Shown: one piece after another, positions 1-8,151 of the stretch | Position numbering within the stretch: the stretch's first letter is position 1 | Layout: the number at the start of each line of letters is the position of its first letter | NCBI RefSeq assembly: GCF_014193515.1 | Contig: NZ_BLXX01000010.1 | Coordinates: 62,001-126,000, forward strand | Source: Geomonas silvestris | GTDB taxonomy: Bacteria > Desulfobacterota > Desulfuromonadia > Geobacterales > Geobacteraceae | Direction of reading: 5' to 3' | DNA length: 64,000 bases | The notes under the pieces: generated by a model | Databases searched by the model: none | What the model was told of the DNA's origin: nothing | Seen by the model: only the letters and a program-made list of their open reading frames with translations | Position numbers and translations under genes: made by a program

Positions 1-2880
1 GGGTGAAGCTTGCGGCAATGGTATGGTTGCCGGTGACGTTGTTGAAGCTGTAGTTCGGCACGGCCCCGACGGAGACCCCGTCCACGAGGACGTCGGCGAT
101 CTTGTAGTTCGCTGCCGCCGTGATGCTGTAGGACTGGCTGGTGCCGCTGTTCACGTTGACCGGGCCGGCGGGATCGATGCTCCCGTTGGCGCCGGCGCTC
201 GCGTTGATGACGTACACGATCGGCGCGAAGCTCGCGGCGATGGTGTGGTTGGCGGTCACGTTGGAGAAGCTGTAGCTCGCCACGGCCCCGACGGAGACCC
301 CGTCGACCAGGACGTCGGCAATCTTGTAGTTGGGTGCTGCCGTGATGCTGTAGGAGAGCCCGGCGCCGCTGTTCACGTTGCTCGCCCCGGCGGGGGTGAT
401 GCTGCCGTTTACCCCGGAAGTGGCGGTTACCGCGTAGACGATCGGGGTGAAGGTGGCGGTTATGGTGTGGTTGGCGGTCACGTTGCTAAAGCTGTAGCTT
501 GCCACCGCCCCGACGGAAACCCCGTCGACCACGACCTCGGCGATCTTGTAGTTGGCCGCCGGCACGATGCTGTAGGAGAGGCCGGTGCCGCTGTTCACGT
601 TGCTCGCCCCGGCGGGGGTGATGCTGCCGTTGGCTCCCGCGCTGGCGCTCACCACGTAGACGATGGGGGTGAAGGTGGCGGTGATGGTGTGGTCGCCGGT
701 GACGTTGGCGAAGCTGTAGCTTGCCTCGGGACCGACGGAGACGCCGTCCACCAGGACGTCGGCGATCTTGTAGTTGGGCGCTGCGCTGATGGTGTAGCTC
801 TGGCTGCTGCCGCCGTTCACGTTGACGGGGCCGGCGGGGTCGATGCTGCCGTTGGCGCCCGCGCTGGCAGTGATGACGTGCACGATCGGGGTGAAGGTTG
901 CGGCGATGCTGTGGTTCGCGGTCACGTTGGAGAAGCTGTAGCTCGCCACGGCCCCGACGGAAACGCCGTCCACCTGGACGTCGGCGATCTTATAGTTGAC
1001 TGCCGCCGTAATGGTATAGGTCTGGCCGGTGCCGCTGTTCACGTTGCAGGGGCCTGCCGGGGTGATGCTGCCGTTGGCCCCGGCGCTGGCGCTCACCACG
1101 TAGACGATCGGGGTGAAGCTCGCGGTGATGGTGTGGTCGGCGGTGACGTTCGCGAAGCTGTAGCTGGACACGGGGCCGGCGGAGGCGCCGTCCACCACGA
1201 CGTCGGCGACCTTGTAGTTGGGCGCGGCGGCGATGCTGAAGGACTGGCCGGTGCCGCTGTTCACGTTGACGGGGCCGGCGGGGTCGATGCTGCCGTTGGC
1301 CCCGGCGCTCGCGGTTACCACGTAGACGATCGGGGTGAAGGTGGCGGTAATGGTGTGGTTCGCGGTCACGTCGCTGAAGCTGTAGCTCGACACCGCGCCG
1401 ACCGAAACGCCGTCTACCTGGACGTCGGCGACCTTGTAGTTGGGTGCCGCCGTGATGCTGTAGGTCTGGCTGCTGCCGCTGTTCACGTTGACCGGGCCGG
1501 CGTTGTCGATGCCGCCGTTAGCGCCGGCGCTCGCGGTGATGACGAAGACGACCGGGGTGAAGCTCGCGGTGATGGTGTGGTCCATCGTGACGCTTTTGAA
1601 GCTGTAGGAGGTCACCGGGCCGACCGAGGTCCCGTCCACCAGCACATCGGCGACCCTGAAGTTGGCTGCCGGGGTGATGCTGTAGGAGAGGGCGCTGCCG
1701 CTGTTGACGTTGCTCGGGCCGGCTGGGGTGATGCTGCCGTTGGCGCCGGCGTTCGCGGTAATGACGTAGACGATGGGGGCGAAGCTTGCGGCTATGGTGT
1801 GGTTGGCGGTGACCTTGGTGAAGCTGTAGCTGGCCAGGGGGCCGACCGAGACACCGTCGACCAGGAGGTCGGCGATCTTGTAGTTCGGTGCCGCGGTTAC
1901 CGCGAAGGACTGGTCGGTGCCGCTGTTGACGCTGGTCGCGCCTGCGGGGGTGATGCTGCCGTTGGCGCCCGCGCTGGCAGTGATGACGTGCACGATCGGG
2001 GTGAAGGTTGCGGCGATGGTGTGGTTTGCGGTCACGTTGGTGAAGCTGTAGCTGGCGACCGCCCCGACGGAGACACCGTCGACCAGGACGTCGGCGATCT
2101 TGAAGTTCGCTGCCGCGGTGATGGTGAAGCTCTGGTCGGCGCCGCTGTTCACGTTGGTGACCCCGACCGGGGTGATGCTGCCGTTGGCGCCGGCGCTCGC
2201 GCTGATCTGGTAGACGATCGGGGCGAAGCTCGCGGCGATGGTGTGGTTTGCGGTCACGTTGGAGAAGCTGTAGCTCGTGACCGCGCCGACGGACGCGCCG
2301 TCGACCAGGACGTCCGCCACCTGGAACCCGGCCGCCGGGGTGATGCTGTAGTTCTGGCCGTTACCCTGGTTGACGGTGCTGACCCCCGCCGGTGAGATGC
2401 TGCCGTTTGCCCCGGCCGTGGCGGTGATGCTGTAGATATTGGGGGTAAAGCTGGCGCTGATGGTGTGGTCGGAGCCGACATCGCTGAAGGTGTAGCTGGT
2501 GACGGCGCCCACGGAGACGTTGTCGACCAGGACGTCCGCCACTTTGAAGCCGGCGGCGGGGGTGATGGTGTAGCTCTGGCTCGCCCCGATGGCAAGGACC
2601 GTGGCGCCCGCGGGGGCTATGGTCCCGTTGGCGTCGGCGCTCGCCGTAATGGTGATTGCGTCGTTGAGCGCGAAGATCGCCGCGATGGCGTGCGCCTTCT
2701 TGACGTTGGTGAAGGTGAAGGAGGAGATGGCACCCATGCTGTTGTCGCCGTCGACCAGAACGTCGGCAATGTGGTAGCCGCTGGCAGGGGTGATGCTGAA
2801 GCTTATGTTCTGGCCCCTATCCACCATGGTAATGCCGGCCGGGGCAATCGTGCCGTGCGGGCCAGCCAAGGCCACCACGG
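1..2880 (-). repeat. Tandem ~220-bp coding repeats (13 visible units)
   Basis: Units of about 219-225 bp, with starts near 2880, 2660, 2440, 2217, 1995, 1775, 1551, 1330, 1107, 885, 660, 440 and 220, encode the ~73-residue repeats of the surface protein. Units toward the window edge are the most alike and the two nearest the kelch domain the most divergent, as expected for expansion by recombination. The array continues past base 1. Confidence 0.85.
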
Positions 2881-4297
2881 GATAACTCACGTCGCTGTTG
2901 CCGGTATCGGACTTGGTGGTCTTCAGCTTGACCAGGTGGTCCCGCGACATCGTCACGATGCAGTCGCTCCCCTGTACCGCATCGCACCCCGACCAGCCGA
3001 CAAAGGTGGAGTCGGGGGCCGGCGCCGGAGTGAGCCGTACCTGGGTGCCGCCCGGGAAGAACTGCACGCAACCGCCGGAGCAGCTCTGCCCCGGGGTGAA
3101 ATTGACCACGTCCGTGTTGTTGCTCAGGGTGACCAGGTGCAGCCGGTACTTCGCCTGTACCAGTTCGGGGTCGAAGATCTCGGCGCCCGAGGCGGCGGAG
3201 GTCCCGTCCCACCCTCCGGCCACCAGTACCTTGCCGTTGGGGAGCAGGACCGCAGAACTGATGTCGCGCACCGTCGTCATGTTGACCGTCGGGGTAAAGG
3301 CCGCCGTTTCGGGATAGTACACTTCCGCGCTGTTCAGGTACCCCAGGGCGTTGCGGCCGCCGGCGATGAGCACCGCGCCGTCCGGCATGAGCGTAGAGGT
3401 GTGGTCGGCGCGGACCGAGGCCATGTTGCCGACGCTGCTGAAGCTCCCGGTTGCCGGATCGAAGGCCTCGGCGCTGCCGACGATGCCGCTTTCGTTGCGC
3501 CCCCCGGTGACCAGCAGCCTGCCGTCCTCCAGGAGGGAGGTCGTATGAGCGATACGGTTCACGTTAAGGCGTCCCGCCACGGAAAACTTCCCGGTGGAGG
3601 GGTCGTAGATCTCCGCGTCGCCGGTGTAGCTCGCGCCGTTCATGCCGCCCACGAGCAGCACCTTGCCGGTTCTCAAGAGGGTTGCGGTGTGGCCGCTGCG
3701 GGGGGCGTTGAGGGAGGCAACCTGGGTGATGGAACCTTTTTGCGGGTCGTAGATTTCAGCGGTGGCGATGTACTTGTTGTTGTTGGTGCCGCCGGCCAGC
3801 AACACCCTGCCGTCGGGAAGCAGTGTCGCGGAGTGGCCGACCCGGCCCAGGGTAGGGGCCGTTACCGGGGTGAAGGTGCCGTTGGCGGGATCGTAGATCT
3901 CGGCGCTGTTGACCGCGGCAGTCCCGTTTCTGCCTCCTGCGATCAGCACCTTGCCGTTGCCGAGCAGGGTCGCCGTATGCTCCATGCGCGCGGCGTTCAT
4001 CTTCCTGCCTGCGCTGACGTTCCCGGTTGCCGGATCGTAGATGTCGACCGTGTTGAGGCAGTTGGTGTTGTCGTACCCCCCTGCGATCAGGACCAGGCCG
4101 TTGGGAAGCAGGGTGATGGTGTTAGCGTAGCGTGTCGCGGTTACGCTTGGCTGCGGGGCAAAGTTCTTGGCCGTCGCCTCGGAAACCGGTACCAGGCACG
4201 CCGCCAGCACGAGCAGCGCGGCCAGCCGCATGATGGTGGAGAACCACCACTGGCTCCCCTTTGGTCTTCGAGCGTTACAACTCCCGTGGTTGTGCAT
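1..4297 (-). CDS. Giant secreted kelch plus InlB-like repeat protein (C-terminus beyond window)
   Basis: Partial gene; 1432 residues are visible and the C-terminus lies beyond base 1. The ATG at 4297 has an AGGAGG site a few bases upstream. A signal peptide with a hydrophobic core around residues 24-42 (MRLAALLVLAACLVPVSEA) implies export. Residues ~50-400 hold seven kelch repeats (pattern HTATLLxxGKVLIAGG...AEIYDPxTG), predicting a beta-propeller. A short cysteine-containing GWSGC segment follows, then thirteen tandem ~73-residue repeats of the divergent InlB/bacterial-repeat type (YVITASAGANGSITPAG, then YKIADVLVDGVSVGAV, then YSFSNVTANHTIAASF). It is probably a cell-surface or matrix protein; the ligand is unknown. 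A sigma-54 promoter, a GEMM-I riboswitch and a terminator precede it, so control by a cyclic dinucleotide is inferred. Confidence 0.88.
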   Translation of the reverse strand, partial: MHNHGSCNARRPKGSQWWFSTIMRLAALLVLAACLVPVSEATAKNFAPQPSVTATRYANTITLLPNGLVLIAGGYDNTNCLNTVDIYDPATGNVSAGRKMNAARMEHTATLLGNGKVLIAGGRNGTAAVNSAEIYDPANGTFTPVTAPTLGRVGHSATLLPDGRVLLAGGTNNNKYIATAEIYDPQKGSITQVASLNAPRSGHTATLLRTGKVLLVGGMNGASYTGDAEIYDPSTGKFSVAGRLNVNRIAHTTSLLEDGRLLVTGGRNESGIVGSAEAFDPATGSFSSVGNMASVRADHTSTLMPDGAVLIAGGRNALGYLNSAEVYYPETAAFTPTVNMTTVRDISSAVLLPNGKVLVAGGWDGTSAASGAEIFDPELVQAKYRLHLVTLSNNTDVVNFTPGQSCSGGCVQFFPGGTQVRLTPAPAPDSTFVGWSGCDAVQGSDCIVTMSRDHLVKLKTTKSDTGNSDVSYPVVALAGPHGTIAPAGITMVDRGQNISFSITPASGYHIADVLVDGDNSMGAISSFTFTNVKKAHAIAAIFALNDAITITASADANGTIAPAGATVLAIGASQSYTITPAAGFKVADVLVDNVSVGAVTSYTFSDVGSDHTISASFTPNIYSITATAGANGSISPAGVSTVNQGNGQNYSITPAAGFQVADVLVDGASVGAVTSYSFSNVTANHTIAASFAPIVYQISASAGANGSITPVGVTNVNSGADQSFTITAAANFKIADVLVDGVSVGAVASYSFTNVTANHTIAATFTPIVHVITASAGANGSITPAGATSVNSGTDQSFAVTAAPNYKIADLLVDGVSVGPLASYSFTKVTANHTIAASFAPIVYVITANAGANGSITPAGPSNVNSGSALSYSITPAANFRVADVLVDGTSVGPVTSYSFKSVTMDHTITASFTPVVFVITASAGANGGIDNAGPVNVNSGSSQTYSITAAPNYKVADVQVDGVSVGAVSSYSFSDVTANHTITATFTPIVYVVTASAGANGSIDPAGPVNVNSGTGQSFSIAAAPNYKVADVVVDGASAGPVSSYSFANVTADHTITASFTPIVYVVSASAGANGSITPAGPCNVNSGTGQTYTITAAVNYKIADVQVDGVSVGAVASYSFSNVTANHSIAATFTPIVHVITASAGANGSIDPAGPVNVNGGSSQSYTISAAPNYKIADVLVDGVSVGPEASYSFANVTGDHTITATFTPIVYVVSASAGANGSITPAGASNVNSGTGLSYSIVPAANYKIAEVVVDGVSVGAVASYSFSNVTANHTITATFTPIVYAVTATSGVNGSITPAGASNVNSGAGLSYSITAAPNYKIADVLVDGVSVGAVASYSFSNVTANHTIAASFAPIVYVINASAGANGSIDPAGPVNVNSGTSQSYSITAAANYKIADVLVDGVSVGAVPNYSFNNVTGNHTIAASFT

Positions 4298-4442
4298 GAA
4301 GTCCCTCCTGAAAATAAAAATGAAGCAGTACAAGTCGGTATGGAAAAAAAGCTGAAACTCGATCGGTTGTTGCGGCCCTCCGCCAATGCCACCTCCGCAG
4401 TGCCTTTTTGCGGGGAGGCACCGGGGCAGGGGCGATGAGGCC

Positions 4443-4472
4443 AAAAAAAAAAGCCCATCAACGGAGATGGGC
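4443..4472 (-). terminator. Intrinsic terminator between riboswitch and surface-protein gene
   Basis: On the minus strand GCCCATC and GATGGGC flank a short loop and are followed by ten T residues (4452-4443). It lies downstream of the aptamer and about 145 bases before the coding start, so it fits as the expression platform of the riboswitch. Its 5' side and loop contain CTCCG, which matches the 5' strand of aptamer stem P1. Confidence 0.85.
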
Positions 4473-4500
4473 CTCATCAGTTCCAGGTCGTGGCGGACCT

Positions 4501-4625
4501 GGGGCCTACTCCGCTGCAGTCTTCGGTAACCTGGCTGTCCCCGCCGCCCCTTGAGGGGGCCGACGTGGATCCATGGCTTTGCGTCGCCGGATTGCTCCGG
4601 GTTTGCCGTTGAACGGAGTGAGCTA
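4501..4625 (-). ncRNA. GEMM-I (cyclic di-GMP / cGAMP) riboswitch aptamer
   Basis: Read on the minus strand, the hallmark GEMM-I blocks occur in order: P1 5' strand ACTCCG (near 4618-4613), GGCAAACC, a short hairpin, GACGCAAAGCCA, a second GC-rich hairpin, AGCCAGGTTACCG, and the P1 3' strand CGGAGT (near 4513-4508). By eye alignment to the Vibrio Vc2 aptamer the ligand-contact position 20 is G, which would favour c-di-GMP, but related Geobacter aptamers bind cGAMP and the ligand cannot be settled by reading. It lies between a sigma-54 promoter and an intrinsic terminator, upstream of the kelch-repeat surface protein. Confidence 0.87.
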
Positions 4626-4710
4626 TGTCTGGTGCTGTTCCCCCCATAACTTCAATTGGAAGAGTTTAATGAACTGTAAGCGGCTAATCCAGCTGCTGCG
4701 ACGTCAGCCT

Positions 4711-4727
4711 AAGCAGCAACCGTGCCA
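4711..4727 (-). promoter_or_regulatory. Sigma-54 (-24/-12) promoter for the riboswitch transcript
   Basis: Minus strand TGGCACGGTTGCTGCTT matches the sigma-54 consensus TGGCACG-N4-TTGCW with one mismatch and exact GG-N10-GC spacing. Predicted transcription starts near 4701, about 75 bases before the aptamer. No enhancer-binding site was identified. Confidence 0.72.
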
Positions 4728-5236
4728 GGATTATAGGAATTAGCTGGTTCGGCTGTAAGTTTGGGTAATGTTTACAAAAGGTGAAATCGCGGAGCTGATC
4801 TGTAAATGGGGGTGGGTGTGGGGGCACGTTATTACGCAGGGGTGTACGCTATTTCACTGTGTTCTTTGTTCCGCTCCACGGTGCCGTTAGAAGAAGCTTG
4901 TGATCCATTAACGTGCCGAATTCTTAAGGTGATCACAGATAGCCGGTGCGCCTGGTGGGAAGGCGGAGACCATCAGACACCTTCGAGTGGTCCGCGATAT
5001 CGCTGAGTGATATTTAAGGGAGGGTGGCAGGGGGGGAGAGTGCCGCCGGATCGCGGAAACGCGGGCCCGCGGTTGACGCGGGAGGAGCGCCCCCGGAAGA
5101 GCGTCGTCAGGTCTCCTGATCAGGACGGGAGAGACTGATGGCTCATTAAAATATGTTATAGACTTTGGGTGTGCAGAACTGGTGCCCCGGCGGTCGGGGG
5201 GACGCGCCGGGATTGCTGCACCATGAGATTCTGCTT
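4728..5236. other. Intergenic region without a recognised gene
   Basis: About 500 bases between the sigma-54 promoter of the surface protein and the end of the Sel1 gene. Short open frames exist but lack ribosome sites and recognisable protein features. An activator site for the sigma-54 promoter would be expected here, but I cannot define one. Confidence 0.5.
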
Positions 5237-5680
5237 CTACTTGGCGGCCAACTGCGTAGTGCCCAGGGCGGGGTAGTCCAGCCCGGCCAGTGTCAGGGCG
5301 GATTTGGCCTCGGCGAGCCCCTGGTCGGCAGCCCTGGCCAGCCACTTGAGGCCCTCTTTCTCGTTCGCCTTAACCCCTGCGCCCTCCAGGTACATGAGCC
5401 CCAGACTTGCCTGGGCGACGTCCAACCCCTTTTCGGCCGCATTGTGCAACAGGGCCAGCGACGCCTCCAGGTCCTGCCGGGTGCCGTCACCCTGCTGGTA
5501 CATCAGGCTGAGTATGAACTGGGACGCTGCGCTGCCGTCCTTGGAAAACTCCTTGAAGGCAAGGGTGTAATCTCCCTTCTGGTAGGCCCTTAGCCCCGCC
5601 TCGTGATCTGCCAGGGCCGGATGCGCTCCTGCTGCAAGAAGAGCCGCACAAAGAAAACTGCCGATAAGATATCGTTTCAT
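5237..5680 (-). CDS. Secreted Sel1-repeat protein
   Basis: 147 residues. The ATG at 5680 has GGAGGG five bases upstream. The N-terminus is a clear signal peptide ending ALADHEAG, so the mature protein should be periplasmic. Residues ~50-130 carry Sel1-like helical repeats (LMYQQGDGTRQDLEASLALLHNAAEKG-type and LMYLEGAGV units), an alpha-solenoid used for protein-protein contacts. Transcribed from a near-perfect sigma-54 promoter about 50 bases upstream, and alone in its unit. The partner protein is unknown. Confidence 0.85.
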   Translation of the reverse strand: MKRYLIGSFLCAALLAAGAHPALADHEAGLRAYQKGDYTLAFKEFSKDGSAASQFILSLMYQQGDGTRQDLEASLALLHNAAEKGLDVAQASLGLMYLEGAGVKANEKEGLKWLARAADQGLAEAKSALTLAGLDYPALGTTQLAAK

Positions 5681-5729
5681 AGGACCCTCCCGTCGGGGTG
5701 GCTGGATACCACCCTCCGATCTCTCTTGG

Positions 5730-5745
5730 AGCAACAAGGGTGCCA
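5730..5745 (-). promoter_or_regulatory. Sigma-54 promoter of the Sel1 gene
   Basis: Minus strand TGGCACCCTTGTTGCT fits TGGCAC-N5-TTGCW exactly, with GG-N10-GC spacing. The predicted start site near 5719 gives a leader of about 40 bases before the ATG at 5680. Confidence 0.8.
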
Positions 5746-6101
5746 AACTGCTGTGCCTAAAAAGATGATAAAAACTGGTATGTTGCAGGTTGTGGGGGAT
5801 ATTTCGGACAGGGTGGCGGTTGAACACGTCGGAACGGTGCAGTGTGGATAAATCACAGAAATTACAGAAATAATCACAGGACGGGCAGCTGTGCAGGGGC
5901 GGTACAGCTGCCATAAAGTCGAATCCCCCCTGTCCCTCTTTTCCAACGTGGGGAACGCGGGGCCTCCTGCAGTGCTGCGTGGAAATTAATTCTGAGCTTC
6001 CCCGGAAATCCCCACGGAACATAAAGCTTCAAAAAAGCGGCGATTGATGCTACATATGGTCTCGCCTTAGGCAGATAAACCACACAGGGGAAGGGTCCAT
6101 C
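5746..6101. other. Intergenic region between divergent genes
   Basis: About 355 bases between the Sel1 promoter and the secreted protein at 6102. Contains TCACAGAAATTACAGAAA-like direct repeats near 5855-5880. No gene was recognised. Confidence 0.4.
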
Positions 6102-6557
6102 ATGAAGAAAATTGTCTTTTGTTTCCTTGCTGTTATGTTGCTGACACTCTCGGCCAATTCCTATGCCGCTTCGATTCCCAACGGCTACGAAGAGATACGC
6201 TGGGGGACCCTGTTCCACAAAATCATGGAAGATTATCCCAAAGGGAAAATGACCGAGTACAACAAGGAGATGGTCTACACCCAGGATAACCCGGACCAGG
6301 CCATCGCATCCCGGATGTTCGCGTTCAAAGACGGCCTGCTGACCAGCGTCTCGGTCACCTACGACAGCAGGTACGTCCAGAAAACCGGCATCGACGCCAT
6401 GTTGCAGAAGTACATCAAGCAGTACGGCAAAGGGAAGCAGGGGCCGAAATCGAGCCACATGTCCACCTACGTCTGGGAAGGGAAGCAGACCCGCATCACC
6501 TTCATGTACGTCCCCAAGCGCGCGGACATGACGGTGTTGCAGTTCGAAAAGAAGTAG
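6102..6557 (+). CDS. Small secreted protein of unknown function
   Basis: 151 residues. The ATG follows a purine-rich GGGGAAGGG stretch. Residues 1-23 form a signal peptide cleaved after SYAAS-like sequence, predicting a periplasmic or secreted protein. The mature part is lysine- and tyrosine-rich, with an EEIRWGT motif near its start that resembles small exported proteins of unknown function (GI/R-WG, then an F-x-x-G-L beta-hairpin). No catalytic motif or cysteine pair is visible. It stands alone; the next operon starts about 360 bases downstream with its own promoter. Confidence 0.75.
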   Translation: MKKIVFCFLAVMLLTLSANSYAASIPNGYEEIRWGTLFHKIMEDYPKGKMTEYNKEMVYTQDNPDQAIASRMFAFKDGLLTSVSVTYDSRYVQKTGIDAMLQKYIKQYGKGKQGPKSSHMSTYVWEGKQTRITFMYVPKRADMTVLQFEKK

Positions 6558-6840
6558 CAGCTTTCGGCGGTTGCCGTCACGCGTTTGGAGAGCTGTCTCG
6601 GGCCGGGGAACGCTTGGGTAGCAGCGGCGAACGGCAACGAACCGCGTAACCGTGTAGTCTGAACCGGCCAGGGTAATCTCCGGTCGCCGACCGAGCGCCC
6701 CTACCTATCACCGCGGCTTGACTGAGGATAGCTGCTGCGAGGGTAGGGGCTCTTTCTTTGCCCCACGCTTCGTTTCCCCCGCACCCCTGTCCCATTGCCT
6801 CTAAACCGCGACGGCAGCCCGAGATGCAAAATAATTGCCG
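6558..6840. other. Non-coding stretch upstream of iron-handling operon
   Basis: No convincing gene. The minus-strand frame at 6577-6795 has no ribosome site or protein character. Confidence 0.4.
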
Positions 6841-6870
6841 TTGACGGCGGCGAAAGATTATTGGTAATAT
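6841..6870 (+). promoter_or_regulatory. Candidate sigma-70 promoter of the FtsX/LolD/DUF2318 operon
   Basis: TTGACG (6841-6846), an 18-base spacer and TAATAT (6865-6870), about 50 bases before the GTG start at 6921. I could not identify a Fur-box palindrome here, although iron control is expected from the gene content. Confidence 0.45.
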
Positions 6871-6920
6871 TCGGGCCTTAATTAGTCCCTTAGCCTTCTG
6901 CCACTGCCTGAAAGATACCC

Positions 6921-8150
6921 GTGCTGATTCGCATCCTCAAAAACTCATTCCTGAAGCGACCCAAGCCGGTACTCCTGGTACTCCTCTCTATCACTATGGG
7001 CGCCGCGGTGGCCACGGCCTTTCTCGGCATTGCCGGGGAAGTCTCCCACAAGATGGCTCTCGAGCTGCGCAGCTACGGGGCCAACATCCTCCTCGAGCCG
7101 ACTGCGCTGGAGGGGGGCGGGTTCCTGCGCGAAGATGACCTCCCCAAGATAAAAACCGTCTTCTGGAAGTACAACATCACCGGCTTTACCCCCTACCTCT
7201 TCGGTGTCGCCGACCTCAACGCCGCAGGGCGCCGCGAACGCTCGGTCGTAACGGGCACCTGGTTCTCCAAGGAGCTGCAGGTCCCCGGCGAGGAGAGCAC
7301 CGAGCAGGGGATCAAGGGGATGGCGCCCTGGTGGGACCTGAAGGGGCGCTGGCCGGAGGCGGCCGATGAGGCGATCCTCGGCGCCGCGCTGGCCCGTCGG
7401 CTCAAGCTCGACCAGGGGAGCGAAGTCGCGGCGACGGTGCGCGGCACGGTGCAGCGCCTGAAAGTCTGCGGTGTGGTGACCACGGGGGGCTTCGAGGAAG
7501 AGCAGCTCTTCGCCCCGCTGGTGACCGTACAGCAGCTCCTCGGGCAGCAGGGGAAGGTCTCCCGGGTCCTGGTGAGCGCACTCACCGTTCCGATGGACGA
7601 CTTCGGGAGGAAAGACCCGAGCACCATGACCAAGGACGAGTACGAGAAGTGGTACTGCACGGCCTACGTCACCTCGGTCGCCAAGAACGTCGAAGAGGTG
7701 ATGTCGGGGAGTCGCGCCAAGCCGATCTGGCAGATCGCCAGCGCCGAGGGGGCGCTCCTCACCAAATTGAACGCGGTCATGCTCCTTTTGACCCTCTTGG
7801 CCCTGGGCGCCTCGGCGACCGCCGTCTCCACGAGCCTCATGGCCTCGATGGCCGAACGCAGCCCTGAGATCGCCCTCATGAAGGCGATGGGCGCGGACCG
7901 CTTCCAGGTCTCGGCCATCTTCCTGGGCGAGGTGCTGATCATCTCCGTGGTGGGTGGCTTCGTGGGGTACCTGATCGGGAACCAACTCGCGGCACTCATC
8001 AGCCACACCGTCTTCAATTCAAGCATCGCCTCGCCGCTGTGGCTCATCCCCATGGCGATCGGCTCCGCCTTCCTGGTCGCCTGTGCGGGGAGCATCGCGC
8101 CGCTGCGTCGCGCGCTGCTCATCGAGCCGGTGCGGGTTCTCAAGGGGTAA
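6921..8150 (+). CDS. FtsX/MacB-type ABC transporter permease
   Basis: 409 residues, starting with GTG. The topology is of the MacB/FtsX type: one N-terminal membrane segment (residues ~16-38), a large extracytoplasmic domain, then three membrane helices in the last ~130 residues. The cytoplasmic loop ERSPEIALMKAMGA is the conserved FtsX coupling-helix region that contacts the ATPase. It is followed one base later by a paralogous permease and then by its ATPase. In the FetMP/P19 iron-uptake clusters of Campylobacter and pathogenic E. coli the same FtsX-FtsX-ATPase-DUF2318 set occurs, so a role in periplasmic iron or redox handling is inferred; the transported substrate is unproven. Confidence 0.88.
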   Translation: MLIRILKNSFLKRPKPVLLVLLSITMGAAVATAFLGIAGEVSHKMALELRSYGANILLEPTALEGGGFLREDDLPKIKTVFWKYNITGFTPYLFGVADLNAAGRRERSVVTGTWFSKELQVPGEESTEQGIKGMAPWWDLKGRWPEAADEAILGAALARRLKLDQGSEVAATVRGTVQRLKVCGVVTTGGFEEEQLFAPLVTVQQLLGQQGKVSRVLVSALTVPMDDFGRKDPSTMTKDEYEKWYCTAYVTSVAKNVEEVMSGSRAKPIWQIASAEGALLTKLNAVMLLLTLLALGASATAVSTSLMASMAERSPEIALMKAMGADRFQVSAIFLGEVLIISVVGGFVGYLIGNQLAALISHTVFNSSIASPLWLIPMAIGSAFLVACAGSIAPLRRALLIEPVRVLKG

Positions 8151-8151
8151 C

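Noticed and set aside
23-4438. Two long plus-strand open frames opposite the surface protein
   Set aside because: They are antisense shadows of a GC-rich repeat gene; translations are compositionally odd and the minus strand has a clear signal peptide, kelch and InlB-like repeats plus a ribosome site.
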